Shown: positions 44,761 through 54,827 of the stretch, piece by piece
How the letters are laid out: every line of letters starts with the position of its first letter
Numbering within the stretch: position 1 is the first letter of the stretch
Assembly: GCA_002352205.1 (NCBI GenBank)
Contig: DEHZ01000010.1
Coordinates: 310,245-374,244, forward strand
Direction of reading: 5' to 3'
Origin: Flavobacterium sp. UBA2787
Lineage (GTDB): Bacteria; Bacteroidota; Bacteroidia; Flavobacteriales; Flavobacteriaceae
DNA: 64,000 nucleotides
Notes under the pieces: model-generated
Databases searched by the model: none
What the model was told of the DNA's origin: nothing
Seen by the model: only the letters and a program-made list of their open reading frames with translations
Position numbers and translations under genes: made by a program

Positions 44761-45642
44761 ATGCATTCACTTATTGGAACAGGAGTAGCCCTAATTACTC
44801 CATTCAAAAAAGATTTATCTGTAGACACAGAGGCTTTAACTAAAATTGTTCATTATCAAATTGATAATGGAATTGATTATTTAGTGGTTTTGGGAACAAC
44901 CGCAGAAACCGCTACATTAACATCAGAAGAAAAGGAATTGGTTATCAAAACTGTTGTCAAAGCAAATAATAAAAAATTACCACTTGTTTTAGGAGTTGGT
45001 GGAAATAATACATATCAAGTTGTAGAAGAACTCAAAACCAGAGATTTATCTGATTTTACAGCTGTTCTTTCGGTCTCACCCTATTATAACAAACCTACTC
45101 AAGAAGGAATTTATCAACATTTTAAAGCCATTGCAGAAGCTTCTCCAATTCCAATCATTTTATACAATGTTCCCGGTAGAACGGCAAGTAATATGCTTCC
45201 ATCAACCGTTTTGAGATTAGCCAATGAATTCAAAAACATTGTGGCAATCAAAGAAGCAGCCGGTGACATTGTGCAGGCTATGAAATTAATTCAACACAAA
45301 CCGGAAGGATTTTTAGTAATTTCAGGAGATGATATGGTGACCTTACCAATGGTTTTAGCCGGTGGAGCAGGAGTGATCTCGGTTATTGGCGAAGGCTTTC
45401 CAAAACAATTTTCAACTATGGTTCGATTAGGTTTAGAAAGAAAAGTGGACGAAGCCTATCAAATTCATTATCAAGTAGCCGATGCAATCGATATGATTTT
45501 TGAACAAGGAAATCCTGCCGGAATTAAAGAAATTTTTCATGTTTTAGGATTGTGTGAAAACACGTTAAGACTTCCTTTGGTTAATGTTAACGAAGACTTA
45601 GCAAACAGAATTCGTCAATCTGTCAAAAAAAATGTAAATTAG
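44761..45642 (+). CDS. dapA: 4-hydroxy-tetrahydrodipicolinate synthase
   Basis: A 293-residue TIM-barrel lyase that makes the first diaminopimelate/lysine intermediate from pyruvate and aspartate semialdehyde. GTTAETATL (~43-51), the Tyr of YNVPGRTA and the Schiff-base Lys of VAIKEAAGD are present. Length matches the family. Confidence 0.95.
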   Translation: MHSLIGTGVALITPFKKDLSVDTEALTKIVHYQIDNGIDYLVVLGTTAETATLTSEEKELVIKTVVKANNKKLPLVLGVGGNNTYQVVEELKTRDLSDFTAVLSVSPYYNKPTQEGIYQHFKAIAEASPIPIILYNVPGRTASNMLPSTVLRLANEFKNIVAIKEAAGDIVQAMKLIQHKPEGFLVISGDDMVTLPMVLAGGAGVISVIGEGFPKQFSTMVRLGLERKVDEAYQIHYQVADAIDMIFEQGNPAGIKEIFHVLGLCENTLRLPLVNVNEDLANRIRQSVKKNVN

Positions 45643-45678
45643 CGGTTGATTAATAAATTACAAAAAAATTAGAAAATT

Positions 45679-46188
45679 ATGTTATCAGCAAACGTATTAG
45701 CAGCATTAAATAGTCAGATTAAAATGGAAGGTGATTCTTCTCAAGTATATTTAGCCATGGCATCATGGGCAGAAGTGCAAGGTTTTGAAGGTATTTCTAC
45801 TTTCATGTACAATCAATCAGATGAAGAAAGAATGCACATGCTCAAATTAATAAAATATGTAAACCAACGTGGTGGAGAAGCAAAAGTAGGTGCTACTTTA
45901 GAGCCAAATCTTGATTTATCAAATTACAAAGCTCTTTTTAAACAATTGTTAGAGCATGAAATTAAAGTTTCAGAAAGTATCAATAATTTAGTTGGAATAA
46001 CGCTTGATGAAAGAGATTTTGCCACCCACAATTTCCTGCAATGGTATGTGGCAGAGCAAATTGAAGAAGAAGCAACCGCTCGTTACATCCTAGATAAAAT
46101 CAATTTAATTGGCGATGACAAAGGTGGATTATATCTATTTGATAATGAAATGAAAAACTTTGTGAGCCCAATGGCTCCGGCAAAATAA
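45679..46188 (+). CDS. ftnA: Ferritin
   Basis: A 169-residue bacterial ferritin subunit. Ferroxidase ligands are visible in KMEGDSSQVY (Glu17), QSDEERMHMLK (Glu/His) and YVAEQIEEEA. It stores iron as a 24-mer in the cytosol. It has its own terminator. Confidence 0.94.
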   Translation: MLSANVLAALNSQIKMEGDSSQVYLAMASWAEVQGFEGISTFMYNQSDEERMHMLKLIKYVNQRGGEAKVGATLEPNLDLSNYKALFKQLLEHEIKVSESINNLVGITLDERDFATHNFLQWYVAEQIEEEATARYILDKINLIGDDKGGLYLFDNEMKNFVSPMAPAK

Positions 46189-46210
46189 TAACTATGTTAA
46201 TCTAAATATA

Positions 46211-46247
46211 AAAGATGCGTTTTATACCGCATCTTTTTGTTTTTTTA
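46211..46247 (+). terminator. Terminator after ferritin
   Basis: AAAGATGCG (46211-46219) with CGCATCTTT (46228-46236), 8-nt loop and T-rich tail. Confidence 0.9.
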
Positions 46248-46276
46248 CACAGTTTTAAGACTATGAAAAAAATGTT

Positions 46277-46305
46277 TTGTAGTCTGCATTTATTAACTAA
46301 ATTTG
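46277..46305 (+). promoter_or_regulatory. Promoter of the bamD operon
   Basis: TTG (46277-46279), 18-nt spacer, TAAATTTG (46298-46305); leader of about 50 nt to bamD. Confidence 0.55.
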
Positions 46306-46359
46306 CAGTTCGATTTTTGAGATAAAGTTTATCCAAAATTTGCATATAAAATTCGCCTA

Positions 46360-47166
46360 ATGAATAAATTATATTTTGTTTTTCTTGTTGCTGTATTAAT
46401 CAGTTCATGCAGTCCGTATCAAAAAGCATTGAAAAGTGAAGATGTTGCTGTAAAATATGCTGCTGCAGAAGAAAAATACAATGATGGTAAATACCAAAAA
46501 GCCATTCGTTTATTTGAGCAAATAGCTCCATCTTATAGAGGAAAGCCTCAGGCAGAAAAAATGTTCTATATGTATGCACAGAGTCTATACAAAACAGAAC
46601 AGTTTTATACAGCCGGTTATCAGTTTGAAAGTTTTGCTTCGGGATATCCTAAAAGTGAAAAAGTAGAAGAAGCAGCATTTTTAAGTGCATTATGTTACTC
46701 AAAATTATCGCCAAGATATTCATTAGATCAAATTGATACAGACAAAGCTATCGAAAAAATGCAAGCTTTTATTGATGCATACCCAGAATCTCAGTATCTA
46801 CCGGAAGCAAATAAAATTGCAAAAGATTTACGAGAAAAATTAGAATTCAAAGCTTTTGAGATAGCAAAGCAATATCATACGATTTCAGAAGCAATTAGAG
46901 ATTTTAGAGCTCCAATCGTTGCTTTAGATAATTTCATTGCAGATTATCCCGGAACTCCATACAGAGAAGATGCTTTTTATTATAAAATTGAAGCAAGTTA
47001 TAAATATGCCATTAACAGTGTTGATTCTAAAGTCAAAATACGACTAGATGAAACATTGGAAAATTATGATAAATTTTTGAGGCAGTTTCCGGAATCAAAA
47101 TACAGAGAAAAAGCAGATAAAATAAAAGAAGACGTTAATAAACTTTTACCACAATATTCAAAATAA
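46360..47166 (+). CDS. bamD: Outer membrane assembly lipoprotein BamD
   Basis: A 268-residue lipoprotein (lipobox LISSCS) with five TPR-like repeats (e.g. YNDGKYQKAIRLFEQIAP; AGYQFESFASGYPKSEKVEE). It works with BamA in inserting beta-barrel proteins. First gene of a run bamD - omega - coaBC - DUF4835 that is conserved in flavobacteria. Confidence 0.9.
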   Translation: MNKLYFVFLVAVLISSCSPYQKALKSEDVAVKYAAAEEKYNDGKYQKAIRLFEQIAPSYRGKPQAEKMFYMYAQSLYKTEQFYTAGYQFESFASGYPKSEKVEEAAFLSALCYSKLSPRYSLDQIDTDKAIEKMQAFIDAYPESQYLPEANKIAKDLREKLEFKAFEIAKQYHTISEAIRDFRAPIVALDNFIADYPGTPYREDAFYYKIEASYKYAINSVDSKVKIRLDETLENYDKFLRQFPESKYREKADKIKEDVNKLLPQYSK

Positions 47167-47174
47167 ATATAGTC

Positions 47175-47492
47175 ATGGATTTAAAAAAGACGAATGCTCC
47201 GGTTAACACGATTACTTATGATAAGAGAGCGATTGAGCAGACCACCGGTAACGTGTACGAAGCGATAACTATCATTGCTAAAAGAGCAAATCAAATTAAT
47301 TCTGAAATTAAAAAAGAATTAATTGAAAAATTAGAAGAATTTGCTACTTATAACGATAGTTTAGAAGAGATTTTTGAAAACAAAGAACAAATTGAGGTTT
47401 CAAAATTCTACGAAAAATTACCTAAACCACACGCTTTAGCAGTCCAAGAGTGGTTAGAAGGAAAAATTTACCACAGAGATACTACCAAATAA
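47175..47492 (+). CDS. rpoZ: RNA polymerase omega subunit (Bacteroidota type)
   Basis: A 105-residue protein. NVYEAITIIAKRANQINSEIK is the Rpb6/omega signature that holds the beta' subunit. The Bacteroidota form is longer than the E. coli one. 8 nt after bamD and 7 nt before coaBC. Confidence 0.85.
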   Translation: MDLKKTNAPVNTITYDKRAIEQTTGNVYEAITIIAKRANQINSEIKKELIEKLEEFATYNDSLEEIFENKEQIEVSKFYEKLPKPHALAVQEWLEGKIYHRDTTK

Positions 47493-47499
47493 GAACCAA

Positions 47500-48711
47500 A
47501 TGTCAGTTTTAAACGGGAAAAAAATACTACTGGGCGTTACCGGTGGAATTGCTGCCTATAAAACTGCTTCATTGGTTAGACTTTTTATAAAAGCAGGTGC
47601 TCAAGTACAAGTTGTCATGACACCTGCTTCTAAAGATTTTGTTACCCCTTTAACATTATCTACGCTTTCTAAAAATCCCGTTTTTTCCGAGTTTTATAAC
47701 GAAGAAGATGAAAATGCGTTGTGGAATAATCATGTTGAATTAGGTCTTTGGGCAGATTTGATGATTATTGCTCCTGCAACTGCCAATACGCTTTCTAAAA
47801 TGGCGAACGGTAATTGCGATAACTTGCTCATGGCAACGTATTTATCTGCAAAATGTCCTGTCTATTTTGCTCCGGCAATGGATCTGGATATGTATAAGCA
47901 TCCTACTTCGATTGATAATTTTCACAAACTTCAATTGTTCGGCAATATCATGATTCCGGCTGAGTCAGGCGAATTGGCAAGCGGACTTTCAGGAGAGGGA
48001 AGAATGGCTGAACCTGAGAATATTATCTCCTTTTTAGAAAATGATATTTTACAAAAATTACCCCTCAAAGGAAAAAAAATACTAATTACCGCTGGTCCCA
48101 CATACGAAGCAATAGATCCCGTGCGTTTTATAGGAAATCATTCTTCCGGAAAAATGGGATTTGATATTGCTAATGAAGCTGTTCAACTTGGTGCAGAGGT
48201 AATTTTAATCTCGGGACCAACCCATTTGAATGTAACTAATAATGGAATTAAGTTAATCCGAGTGCAATCAGCCGAAGAAATGTATCAGCAATGTCATTTG
48301 TATTTTGGTTCTGTTGATGTAGCTATAGCTGCAGCAGCCGTTGCAGATTATAAACCAAAAGTGGTTGCAAATCAAAAGATTAAAAAGTCGGATAGTAATT
48401 TTTCAATAGAATTGGAAAAAACAAAAGATATTTTAGCATCTTTGGGAGAAATAAAAAAGAATCAGTTTTTAGTTGGTTTTGCTTTAGAGACAGAAAATGA
48501 AATTGAACATGCTAAGTTGAAAATTCAGAAAAAAAACTTAGATTTGATTGTTTTAAATTCGCTGAATGATGAAGGTGCCGGTTTTGGAAAAGCAACCAAC
48601 AAAGTAACATTTATAGATAAATCATTTCATATTGAACCTATGCCACTTAAATCGAAAGAGGAAGTTGCGAAAGACATTTTGAATAAAATAATACAACAGA
48701 ATCATGCATAA
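47500..48711 (+). CDS. coaBC: Phosphopantothenoylcysteine synthetase/decarboxylase
   Basis: A 403-residue bifunctional CoA-pathway enzyme. The N-terminal flavin-dependent decarboxylase has GVTGGIAAYK, NHVELGLWAD (catalytic His) and PAMDLDMYKHP; the C-terminal synthetase has AGPTYEAIDPVRFIGNHSSG. Ends 8 nt inside the DUF4835 gene. Confidence 0.95.
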   Translation: MSVLNGKKILLGVTGGIAAYKTASLVRLFIKAGAQVQVVMTPASKDFVTPLTLSTLSKNPVFSEFYNEEDENALWNNHVELGLWADLMIIAPATANTLSKMANGNCDNLLMATYLSAKCPVYFAPAMDLDMYKHPTSIDNFHKLQLFGNIMIPAESGELASGLSGEGRMAEPENIISFLENDILQKLPLKGKKILITAGPTYEAIDPVRFIGNHSSGKMGFDIANEAVQLGAEVILISGPTHLNVTNNGIKLIRVQSAEEMYQQCHLYFGSVDVAIAAAAVADYKPKVVANQKIKKSDSNFSIELEKTKDILASLGEIKKNQFLVGFALETENEIEHAKLKIQKKNLDLIVLNSLNDEGAGFGKATNKVTFIDKSFHIEPMPLKSKEEVAKDILNKIIQQNHA

Positions 48712-49588
48712 ATTAGTCGTTTTTGTTTTTCTACTTGCGTTGAGCTTCACTCAGGCACAAGAATTAAATTGTAGTGTAAAAGTTAATTCTGAACGAATTA
48801 CTTCTGCCAATCAACAAATTTTTAAAACATTAGAAACGTCATTAAACGAGTTTGTTAACAAAAGTAAATGGAGCACTCGTGAATTTAAAAACAACGAACG
48901 AATCGATTGTTCAATGTTTATTAATGTATCTGAGTTCAACAATAATGTTTTTACCGCTACTATTCAAGTTCAAGCTTCAAGACCGGTTTTAAATTCAACA
49001 TATAGTACTCCGATTTTAAACGTTAACGACAAAGATTTTACATTTCGCTATGTAGAATTTGAAAATTTATTTTTTAATCCAAATAGTTTTGATTCCAATT
49101 TAGTGTCTGTTGTTGCTTTTTATGCCTACATGATTTTGGCTTTAGATGCAGATTCTTTTGAACCTCAAGGGGGAAATGAATATTTAGAAATTGCTCAAAA
49201 CATCGTAAGCGTTTCTCAATCCGGTGGAAAAGGTTGGTCACAATCAGATGGACTTCAAAACAGGTTTTTCTTAGTAAATGATATGCTGTCCAACACGTTT
49301 GACCCAATTCGGTTAGGATTTTATGAATATCATACTCAAGGTTTAGATTTGATGGCGAATGATTTACCGAGAGGTAAAGAAGGTGTAAAGAATGCAATCT
49401 TAACGTTATCCAAGATTAATTCTGTTAGACCTAATGCGTATTTAACACGTGTTTTTTTTGATACTAAAGCAGATGAAATTTTATTTGTTTTTTCAGGAGG
49501 TCCAAAAGTAGATATAACTGATTTAGTCGATAATTTAAACCGCGTTTCTCCTTTAAATGCATCCAATTGGTCTAAGATAAAGTTTTAA
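48704..49588 (+). CDS. DUF4835 family secreted protein
   Basis: A 294-residue protein with signal peptide (LVVFVFLLALSFTQAQ) and the DUF4835 pattern common in Bacteroidota, where it follows coaBC. It is probably envelope-associated. Role unknown. Its start overlaps coaBC by 8 nt. Confidence 0.85.
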   Translation: MHKLVVFVFLLALSFTQAQELNCSVKVNSERITSANQQIFKTLETSLNEFVNKSKWSTREFKNNERIDCSMFINVSEFNNNVFTATIQVQASRPVLNSTYSTPILNVNDKDFTFRYVEFENLFFNPNSFDSNLVSVVAFYAYMILALDADSFEPQGGNEYLEIAQNIVSVSQSGGKGWSQSDGLQNRFFLVNDMLSNTFDPIRLGFYEYHTQGLDLMANDLPRGKEGVKNAILTLSKINSVRPNAYLTRVFFDTKADEILFVFSGGPKVDITDLVDNLNRVSPLNASNWSKIKF

Positions 49589-49677
49589 TAACTTTGTCGA
49601 TATTATCTTAAAATTCCATTCAAAAAGTTCCGATAAATTGAGTACATTGCCATTGTATTTTAGTTTATAATCCGGAA

Positions 49678-51330
49678 ATGCTAACTTCATTATCCATAAA
49701 GAATTACGCTCTAATCGAAAAATTATCTATTGATTTTTCAGATGGTTTTTCTATTATAACCGGTGAAACAGGAGCAGGAAAATCAATACTTTTAGGAGCT
49801 TTGGGTTTAGTCTTGGGAAAAAGAGCCGATTTATCTTCCTTAAAAAACAAAGAAGAAAAATGTGTAATTGAAGGTCATTTTTCTATTTCAAACTATAATT
49901 TAAAAGATTTTTTTGAAACAAATGATTTGGATTATGAAGACGAAACCATCATTCGAAGAGAAATTTTACCATCCGGAAAATCAAGAGCTTTTATAAATGA
50001 TAGTCCTGTTAATTTGAATGAGTTAGTAGAATTGGGCGAATTTTTATTAGATATTCATTCACAACATCAAACAAGAGAATTAACGGAAGAGTTGTATCAG
50101 TTTCAGATTATTGATGCAATTTCCTCCAATCAATCACTTCTTGACGATTATTCTAAAAATTTAAAAATTCATAAAAAACTTAAAGTTCAATTAGACGAAA
50201 AAAAGCAGCTTTATGCTAATGCGTTGAAAGAGCAAGATTATAATTCTTTTTTATACAATGAATTAGCCGAAGCTAAATTGATTGAAGATGAACAAGAAGA
50301 ATTAGAATCGCAACTCGAAAAATTAAGCAATGTTGAATTGATCAAAGAACAACTTGAAAAAAGTTTAGCATTGGCAGACAGTGAACAGTTTGGATTGTTG
50401 GTTAATTTGAAAGAATTTAAATCGACTATTCAGAGAATAAGCTCATTTTCAAAAAATTATGCCCAGCTTTTTGAACGTATTGAAAGCCTTTTAATCGAAT
50501 TAAAAGATGTTGTAAACGAATTGAATCTGTTATCAGAATCTGTTATCAATGATCCGGAACAATTGATTTTGGTGAATCAAAAACTGCAAACCATTTATAA
50601 TTTGCAGAAGAAACATCAAGTGAATTCAATTACGGAATTATTACAAATTCAAAATGATTTGGAAGGTAAGGTAATTTCTGTAACATCATTAGAAATTGAA
50701 ATTACTGAAATTCAACTACAACTGGAAAAAAATGAAGCAGAATTGAATGATTTTGCCAAAACAATTCATAATAAAAGAGAAAAAAGTATTCCAAAATTAA
50801 GCGAAATGCTGATTGATATTTTGAGTCAGCTCGGAATGCCAAACGTGCAATTTAAAATTGAAGTGAATCTTTCAGAATCATTTTATTCCAACGGAAAAGA
50901 CACTATTCAATTTCTAATTTCCACCAACAAAGGTTCCGATTTTGGTTTACTGAAAAAAGTAGCTTCAGGAGGAGAAATGTCTCGAATTATGTTGGCTGTA
51001 AAAGCAATTTTAGCCAATTATTCCAATTTGCCAACACTCATTTTTGATGAAATTGACACTGGAGTTTCAGGCGAAATAGCGAACAAAATGGGAGATATTA
51101 TGAAAGAAATGAGTTTAAAAATGCAAATTTTCGCTATAACTCATTTACCACAAATTGCTGCCAAAGGAAAATCGCATTACAAAGTTTATAAAACCGATGC
51201 CGGCACACAAACCAGCTCCGAAATAAAATTATTAAATAAAGAAGATAGAGTGGTGGAAATAGCTCAAATGCTATCCGGTTCAACTGTATCAGATTCAGCT
51301 TTAAATCATGCAAAAGCATTATTGAACTAA
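49678..51330 (+). CDS. recN: DNA repair ATPase RecN
   Basis: A 550-residue SMC-like protein: Walker A GETGAGKS at ~31, central coiled coil ~160-380, signature KVASGGEMSRIMLA and Walker B LIFDEIDTGVSG. It handles double-strand breaks. It follows the coaBC group, usual in this phylum. Confidence 0.95.
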   Translation: MLTSLSIKNYALIEKLSIDFSDGFSIITGETGAGKSILLGALGLVLGKRADLSSLKNKEEKCVIEGHFSISNYNLKDFFETNDLDYEDETIIRREILPSGKSRAFINDSPVNLNELVELGEFLLDIHSQHQTRELTEELYQFQIIDAISSNQSLLDDYSKNLKIHKKLKVQLDEKKQLYANALKEQDYNSFLYNELAEAKLIEDEQEELESQLEKLSNVELIKEQLEKSLALADSEQFGLLVNLKEFKSTIQRISSFSKNYAQLFERIESLLIELKDVVNELNLLSESVINDPEQLILVNQKLQTIYNLQKKHQVNSITELLQIQNDLEGKVISVTSLEIEITEIQLQLEKNEAELNDFAKTIHNKREKSIPKLSEMLIDILSQLGMPNVQFKIEVNLSESFYSNGKDTIQFLISTNKGSDFGLLKKVASGGEMSRIMLAVKAILANYSNLPTLIFDEIDTGVSGEIANKMGDIMKEMSLKMQIFAITHLPQIAAKGKSHYKVYKTDAGTQTSSEIKLLNKEDRVVEIAQMLSGSTVSDSALNHAKALLN

Positions 51331-51339
51331 AATTTTAAT

Positions 51340-51347
51340 TATATTTG
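51340..51347 (+). promoter_or_regulatory. -7 box before fabI
   Basis: TATATTTG, with a TTG 15 nt upstream (51322-51324), shorter than the usual spacing. Confidence 0.4.
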
Positions 51348-51378
51348 AAACATCAATACAAACTAAAAGAAGACCACT

Positions 51379-52191
51379 ATGTATAATTTATTAAAAGGAA
51401 AAAGAGGAATAATTTTTGGAGCTTTAGATGAAAATTCTATTGCTTGGAAAACAGCAGAACGTGTTCATGAAGAAGGCGGAACTTTTGTATTAACAAACGC
51501 TCCAATTGCTATGCGAATGGGAACAATCAATCAATTAGCAGAAAAGACAGGTTCGCAGATTATTCCTGCTGATGCAACTTCAATTGCTGATTTAGAGAAT
51601 TTAGTAGAAAAAGCAACTGAAATATTAGGTGGAAAATTAGATTTTGTTTTACATTCAATTGGTATGTCGGTGAATGTTAGAAAAGGAAATCATTACACGA
51701 GTCAGAATTATGAATTCACCCATAAAGGCTGGGATGTTTCGGCTGTTTCTTTTCATAAAGTAATGCAAGTTTTATATCAAAAAGATGCCATGAATGAGTG
51801 GGGAAGTGTTGTTGCGTTAACGTATATGGCTGCCCAGCGAGTATTTCCAGACTATAACGACATGGCAGATAATAAAGCGTATTTAGAATCAATTGCCAGA
51901 AGTTTTGGTTACTTCTTTGGAAAAGATAAAAAAGTGCGTGTAAATACCATTTCACAATCGCCAACACCAACCACAGCTGGTCAAGGTGTTAAAGGATTTG
52001 ATGGATTTATTACCTATGCAGATAAAATGTCTCCATTAGGAAATGCAACAGCTTTAGATTGTGCAAATTACACGGTTGCGATGTTTTCTGATTTGACTAA
52101 ACGAGTTACTCTACAAAATTTATATAACGATGGTGGTTTTTCAAACATGGGAGTAAGCCAGGATGTAATGGAATATTTTACCAAAGAATAA
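51379..52191 (+). CDS. fabI: Enoyl-ACP reductase (NADH)
   Basis: A 270-residue short-chain dehydrogenase-like enzyme for the last step of fatty-acid elongation. GALDENSIAWKTA binds the cofactor, and Tyr-x6-Lys occurs in DYNDMADNKAYLE. TISQSPTPTTAG is the substrate-loop region. Own leader and terminator. Confidence 0.93.
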   Translation: MYNLLKGKRGIIFGALDENSIAWKTAERVHEEGGTFVLTNAPIAMRMGTINQLAEKTGSQIIPADATSIADLENLVEKATEILGGKLDFVLHSIGMSVNVRKGNHYTSQNYEFTHKGWDVSAVSFHKVMQVLYQKDAMNEWGSVVALTYMAAQRVFPDYNDMADNKAYLESIARSFGYFFGKDKKVRVNTISQSPTPTTAGQGVKGFDGFITYADKMSPLGNATALDCANYTVAMFSDLTKRVTLQNLYNDGGFSNMGVSQDVMEYFTKE

Positions 52192-52211
52192 CTGTTAAAA
52201 CTTAAAATTAT

Positions 52212-52249
52212 TTCCCTATAAATTATGATTTGTAGGGAATTTTTTTTTA
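52212..52249 (+). terminator. Terminator after fabI
   Basis: TTCCCTA (52212-52218) with TAGGGAA (52233-52239), T9 tail. Confidence 0.85.
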
Positions 52250-52280
52250 CTTTTAATTAATAATTTTAAACAAACAAATT

Positions 52281-54743
52281 ATGAAAAAAATTACTTTACT
52301 ATTCTTATTGGTTGGAACACTTGCCTTTGCACAATTCCCTGCTCCCTACTGCGGACCAATTACATTTACTGTTGATGTAGAACCTATCACATTGGTTAAT
52401 TTTGCCGGAATTAATAATACTTCTAGTAATGTGATTGCAGGAGCAATTGCACACGAAGATTATACCGCTATTTCTGGTGCGGTTGCAGCGGGAACTTCCT
52501 ATACCATCACCTTAAAGGGAAATACCGGTGGTAATTGGACGAATCGTTTTATGGTTTTTGCCGATTGGAATCAAGATGGCGATTTTGAAGATGAAGGCGA
52601 GGCTTATGAGATAACACAGACCATTACAAATTCAACAGGTGTAGATGCTACTCAAGTCACTCAATCGTTGCCTATTCCAGTATCAGCTTTAGCCGGTACG
52701 ACTCGAATGAGAGTTAAGAAAATTTTTGGCACAACAGATTACACTAATCCTTGTCTTGGAGCAGGTTTTGGTCAGGTTGAAGATTATTCGCTTGCTGTAA
52801 CTGCTTCTTCAGACTGTACTGGAACTCCTGCTCCAGGTGACACTGTCTCATCAGTAGCTTCTGTATGTGCAGGTATTTCATTTAATTTAAGTTTGCAAAA
52901 TGATGTAGCTGCTGCTGGAATTACATATCAGTGGCAAGTTTCAACTAATGGAGTTGATTATGCAGATATTGATGGAGCAACTAATGCAACATATACTGCG
53001 ACCCAAAATGAAGTATCTTATTATCAAGCTGTTGTTACCTGCGGCCCTTCTACTTTGAGCGAAACAAGTACTCCAGTTATGGTGGGCATTAATCCCGGTG
53101 TTGATTGTTATTGTACTCCAGAATATACTTTTGGTACAAGTGATGGAGATTTGATTTCAAATATTGTTATCCAAGGTACAACTTTGTCTAACAATTCAGG
53201 AGCTATAATTGATGGTCCTTCATATACTTACTTTACAGGTCAACCAAACTATACTGCCGAATTACAGGCCGGAAATAGCTATACAGTTGAAGTTACAGTT
53301 GGTCCCTTTGCGAACCAAAATATTGCTGTTTGGATAGATTATAATGATAATGGCCTTTTTGAACTGAGTGAAAGAGTAGGCTTTACCACTAATCCTATTG
53401 CCGCAGATGGTACTGCTTCTTTCAACATAACTTTAGCATGTAATCCTCCTTTAGGCACTCACAGAATGAGAGTAAGAGATGTCTTTGGTTTAGCCGGTAA
53501 TACAATTGAACCATGTACATTATATGGTTACGGAGAAACTGAAGATTATGATGTTACTATTACATCTGCAGTAGCATGTCCGCAGCCAAGTAATTTAGCA
53601 GTTACCAGTATTACAGAATCATCAGCTATTTTAGTTTGGAATACGGGCTGTGCTGAAACATCTTGGGATGTTCATGTTACCGAAGCTGGCGAAGGAGCTC
53701 CAACCGGAGAACCTTCGAACCCGGACGCAACAAGTCCCTTAGAAATAGTTGGATTAACTCCAGATACAGCGTATGAGTTTTATGTAAGAGCTAATTGTGA
53801 AGGCGACGGCTTTAGTTTATGGACTGGACCATTTGCTTTTACAACATTAAGTATTGCTCCAGACTGTGCAACGGTAATTTCCCCAGCCGATGGTGCTGTT
53901 GATGTGCCTGTTGGAACGGTACCTTTTTCATGGGAACCAGCTACAACTGGTGGAGCAGCAACTTCATACGATATGTATTATGGTCTAACTCCGGATAATG
54001 TAACGATTTTTGTTGGTAATTTTACAGATACCACTGTTGATATAGATTTAGATGGTTATGACACAACTTTTTATTGGATGATTGTTCCGGTTAATTCAGG
54101 AGGAGAGGCGATGGGATGTGCGGTTTGGTCATTTACTACAGTACCTTCACCAGGATTTTGTTTAAATGGTGGTTTGTATCCTGATGCTACTTTTACACCT
54201 GGAGTTTGTGATGGAACTACTGTTAATACAGTGGTTGCAGATGCATGGGCAGGAGAATTTTCAAACATTAACGTTACTGCAGGACAAACTTATTCATTTA
54301 ATAGTTCTGTTGCCACCGACTTTATTACAATTGGTTCAGAAGATGGAACTACACCTATTGTTTATGGAACTACACCATTGGTGTGGACTTCTGATGTAAC
54401 TGGTGTTATTAGATTCTATATCCATTTGAATGATCAATGTGTGTCAGAAAATATTGATAGAGTTCGTTCGATTATTTGTGGTGAATCTTTAAGCACTGTG
54501 TCATTCGATAACAGCAACTTTAAGTTTTATCCTAACCCGGTAAAAGATCTATTAACCATTTCTTATGAAACTTCAATTTCAAAAGTAAGTGTTGTTAATC
54601 TTTTAGGTCAACAATTAATGTCTAAATCAGTTAATGCAAATGAAAGTCAACTTGATTTGTCAACGTTATCGGCAGGAACTTATTTAGTTAGAATTACAAC
54701 AGAAGATAATCTTGAAAAAACTATCAAAATTGTAAAACAATAA
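52281..54743 (+). CDS. Type IX-secreted multidomain protein (GEVED, Fn3, sorting tail)
   Basis: An 820-residue exported protein. Signal peptide (ITLLFLLVGTLAFAQ), GEVED domain ~60-175 (FADWNQDGDFEDEGEAYE; GQVEDYSLAV), an Ig/PKD-like domain ~178-268, a second GEVED ~275-430 (WIDYNDNGLFELSE; GETEDYDVTI), fibronectin III-like domains ~435-625, and a C-terminal type A sorting domain (FKFYPNPVKDLLTISYE; LSAGTYLVRI) that directs export by the type IX system. A surface adhesin-like role is inferred. No catalytic domain. Confidence 0.9.
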   Translation: MKKITLLFLLVGTLAFAQFPAPYCGPITFTVDVEPITLVNFAGINNTSSNVIAGAIAHEDYTAISGAVAAGTSYTITLKGNTGGNWTNRFMVFADWNQDGDFEDEGEAYEITQTITNSTGVDATQVTQSLPIPVSALAGTTRMRVKKIFGTTDYTNPCLGAGFGQVEDYSLAVTASSDCTGTPAPGDTVSSVASVCAGISFNLSLQNDVAAAGITYQWQVSTNGVDYADIDGATNATYTATQNEVSYYQAVVTCGPSTLSETSTPVMVGINPGVDCYCTPEYTFGTSDGDLISNIVIQGTTLSNNSGAIIDGPSYTYFTGQPNYTAELQAGNSYTVEVTVGPFANQNIAVWIDYNDNGLFELSERVGFTTNPIAADGTASFNITLACNPPLGTHRMRVRDVFGLAGNTIEPCTLYGYGETEDYDVTITSAVACPQPSNLAVTSITESSAILVWNTGCAETSWDVHVTEAGEGAPTGEPSNPDATSPLEIVGLTPDTAYEFYVRANCEGDGFSLWTGPFAFTTLSIAPDCATVISPADGAVDVPVGTVPFSWEPATTGGAATSYDMYYGLTPDNVTIFVGNFTDTTVDIDLDGYDTTFYWMIVPVNSGGEAMGCAVWSFTTVPSPGFCLNGGLYPDATFTPGVCDGTTVNTVVADAWAGEFSNINVTAGQTYSFNSSVATDFITIGSEDGTTPIVYGTTPLVWTSDVTGVIRFYIHLNDQCVSENIDRVRSIICGESLSTVSFDNSNFKFYPNPVKDLLTISYETSISKVSVVNLLGQQLMSKSVNANESQLDLSTLSAGTYLVRITTEDNLEKTIKIVKQ

Positions 54744-54765
54744 AAAAGTATTCTATAGATTTTTC

Positions 54766-54800
54766 AAAAGCCATGCACCTCGCATGGCTTTTGTTTTTTT
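54766..54800 (+). terminator. Terminator after the type IX protein
   Basis: AAAAGCCATGC (54766-54776) with GCATGGCTTTT (54782-54792), then T7 after a G. A TATATTTG box at 54807-54814 follows for the next gene. Confidence 0.9.
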
Positions 54801-54827
54801 ATGCCGTATATTTGTTAAAATTTTGAT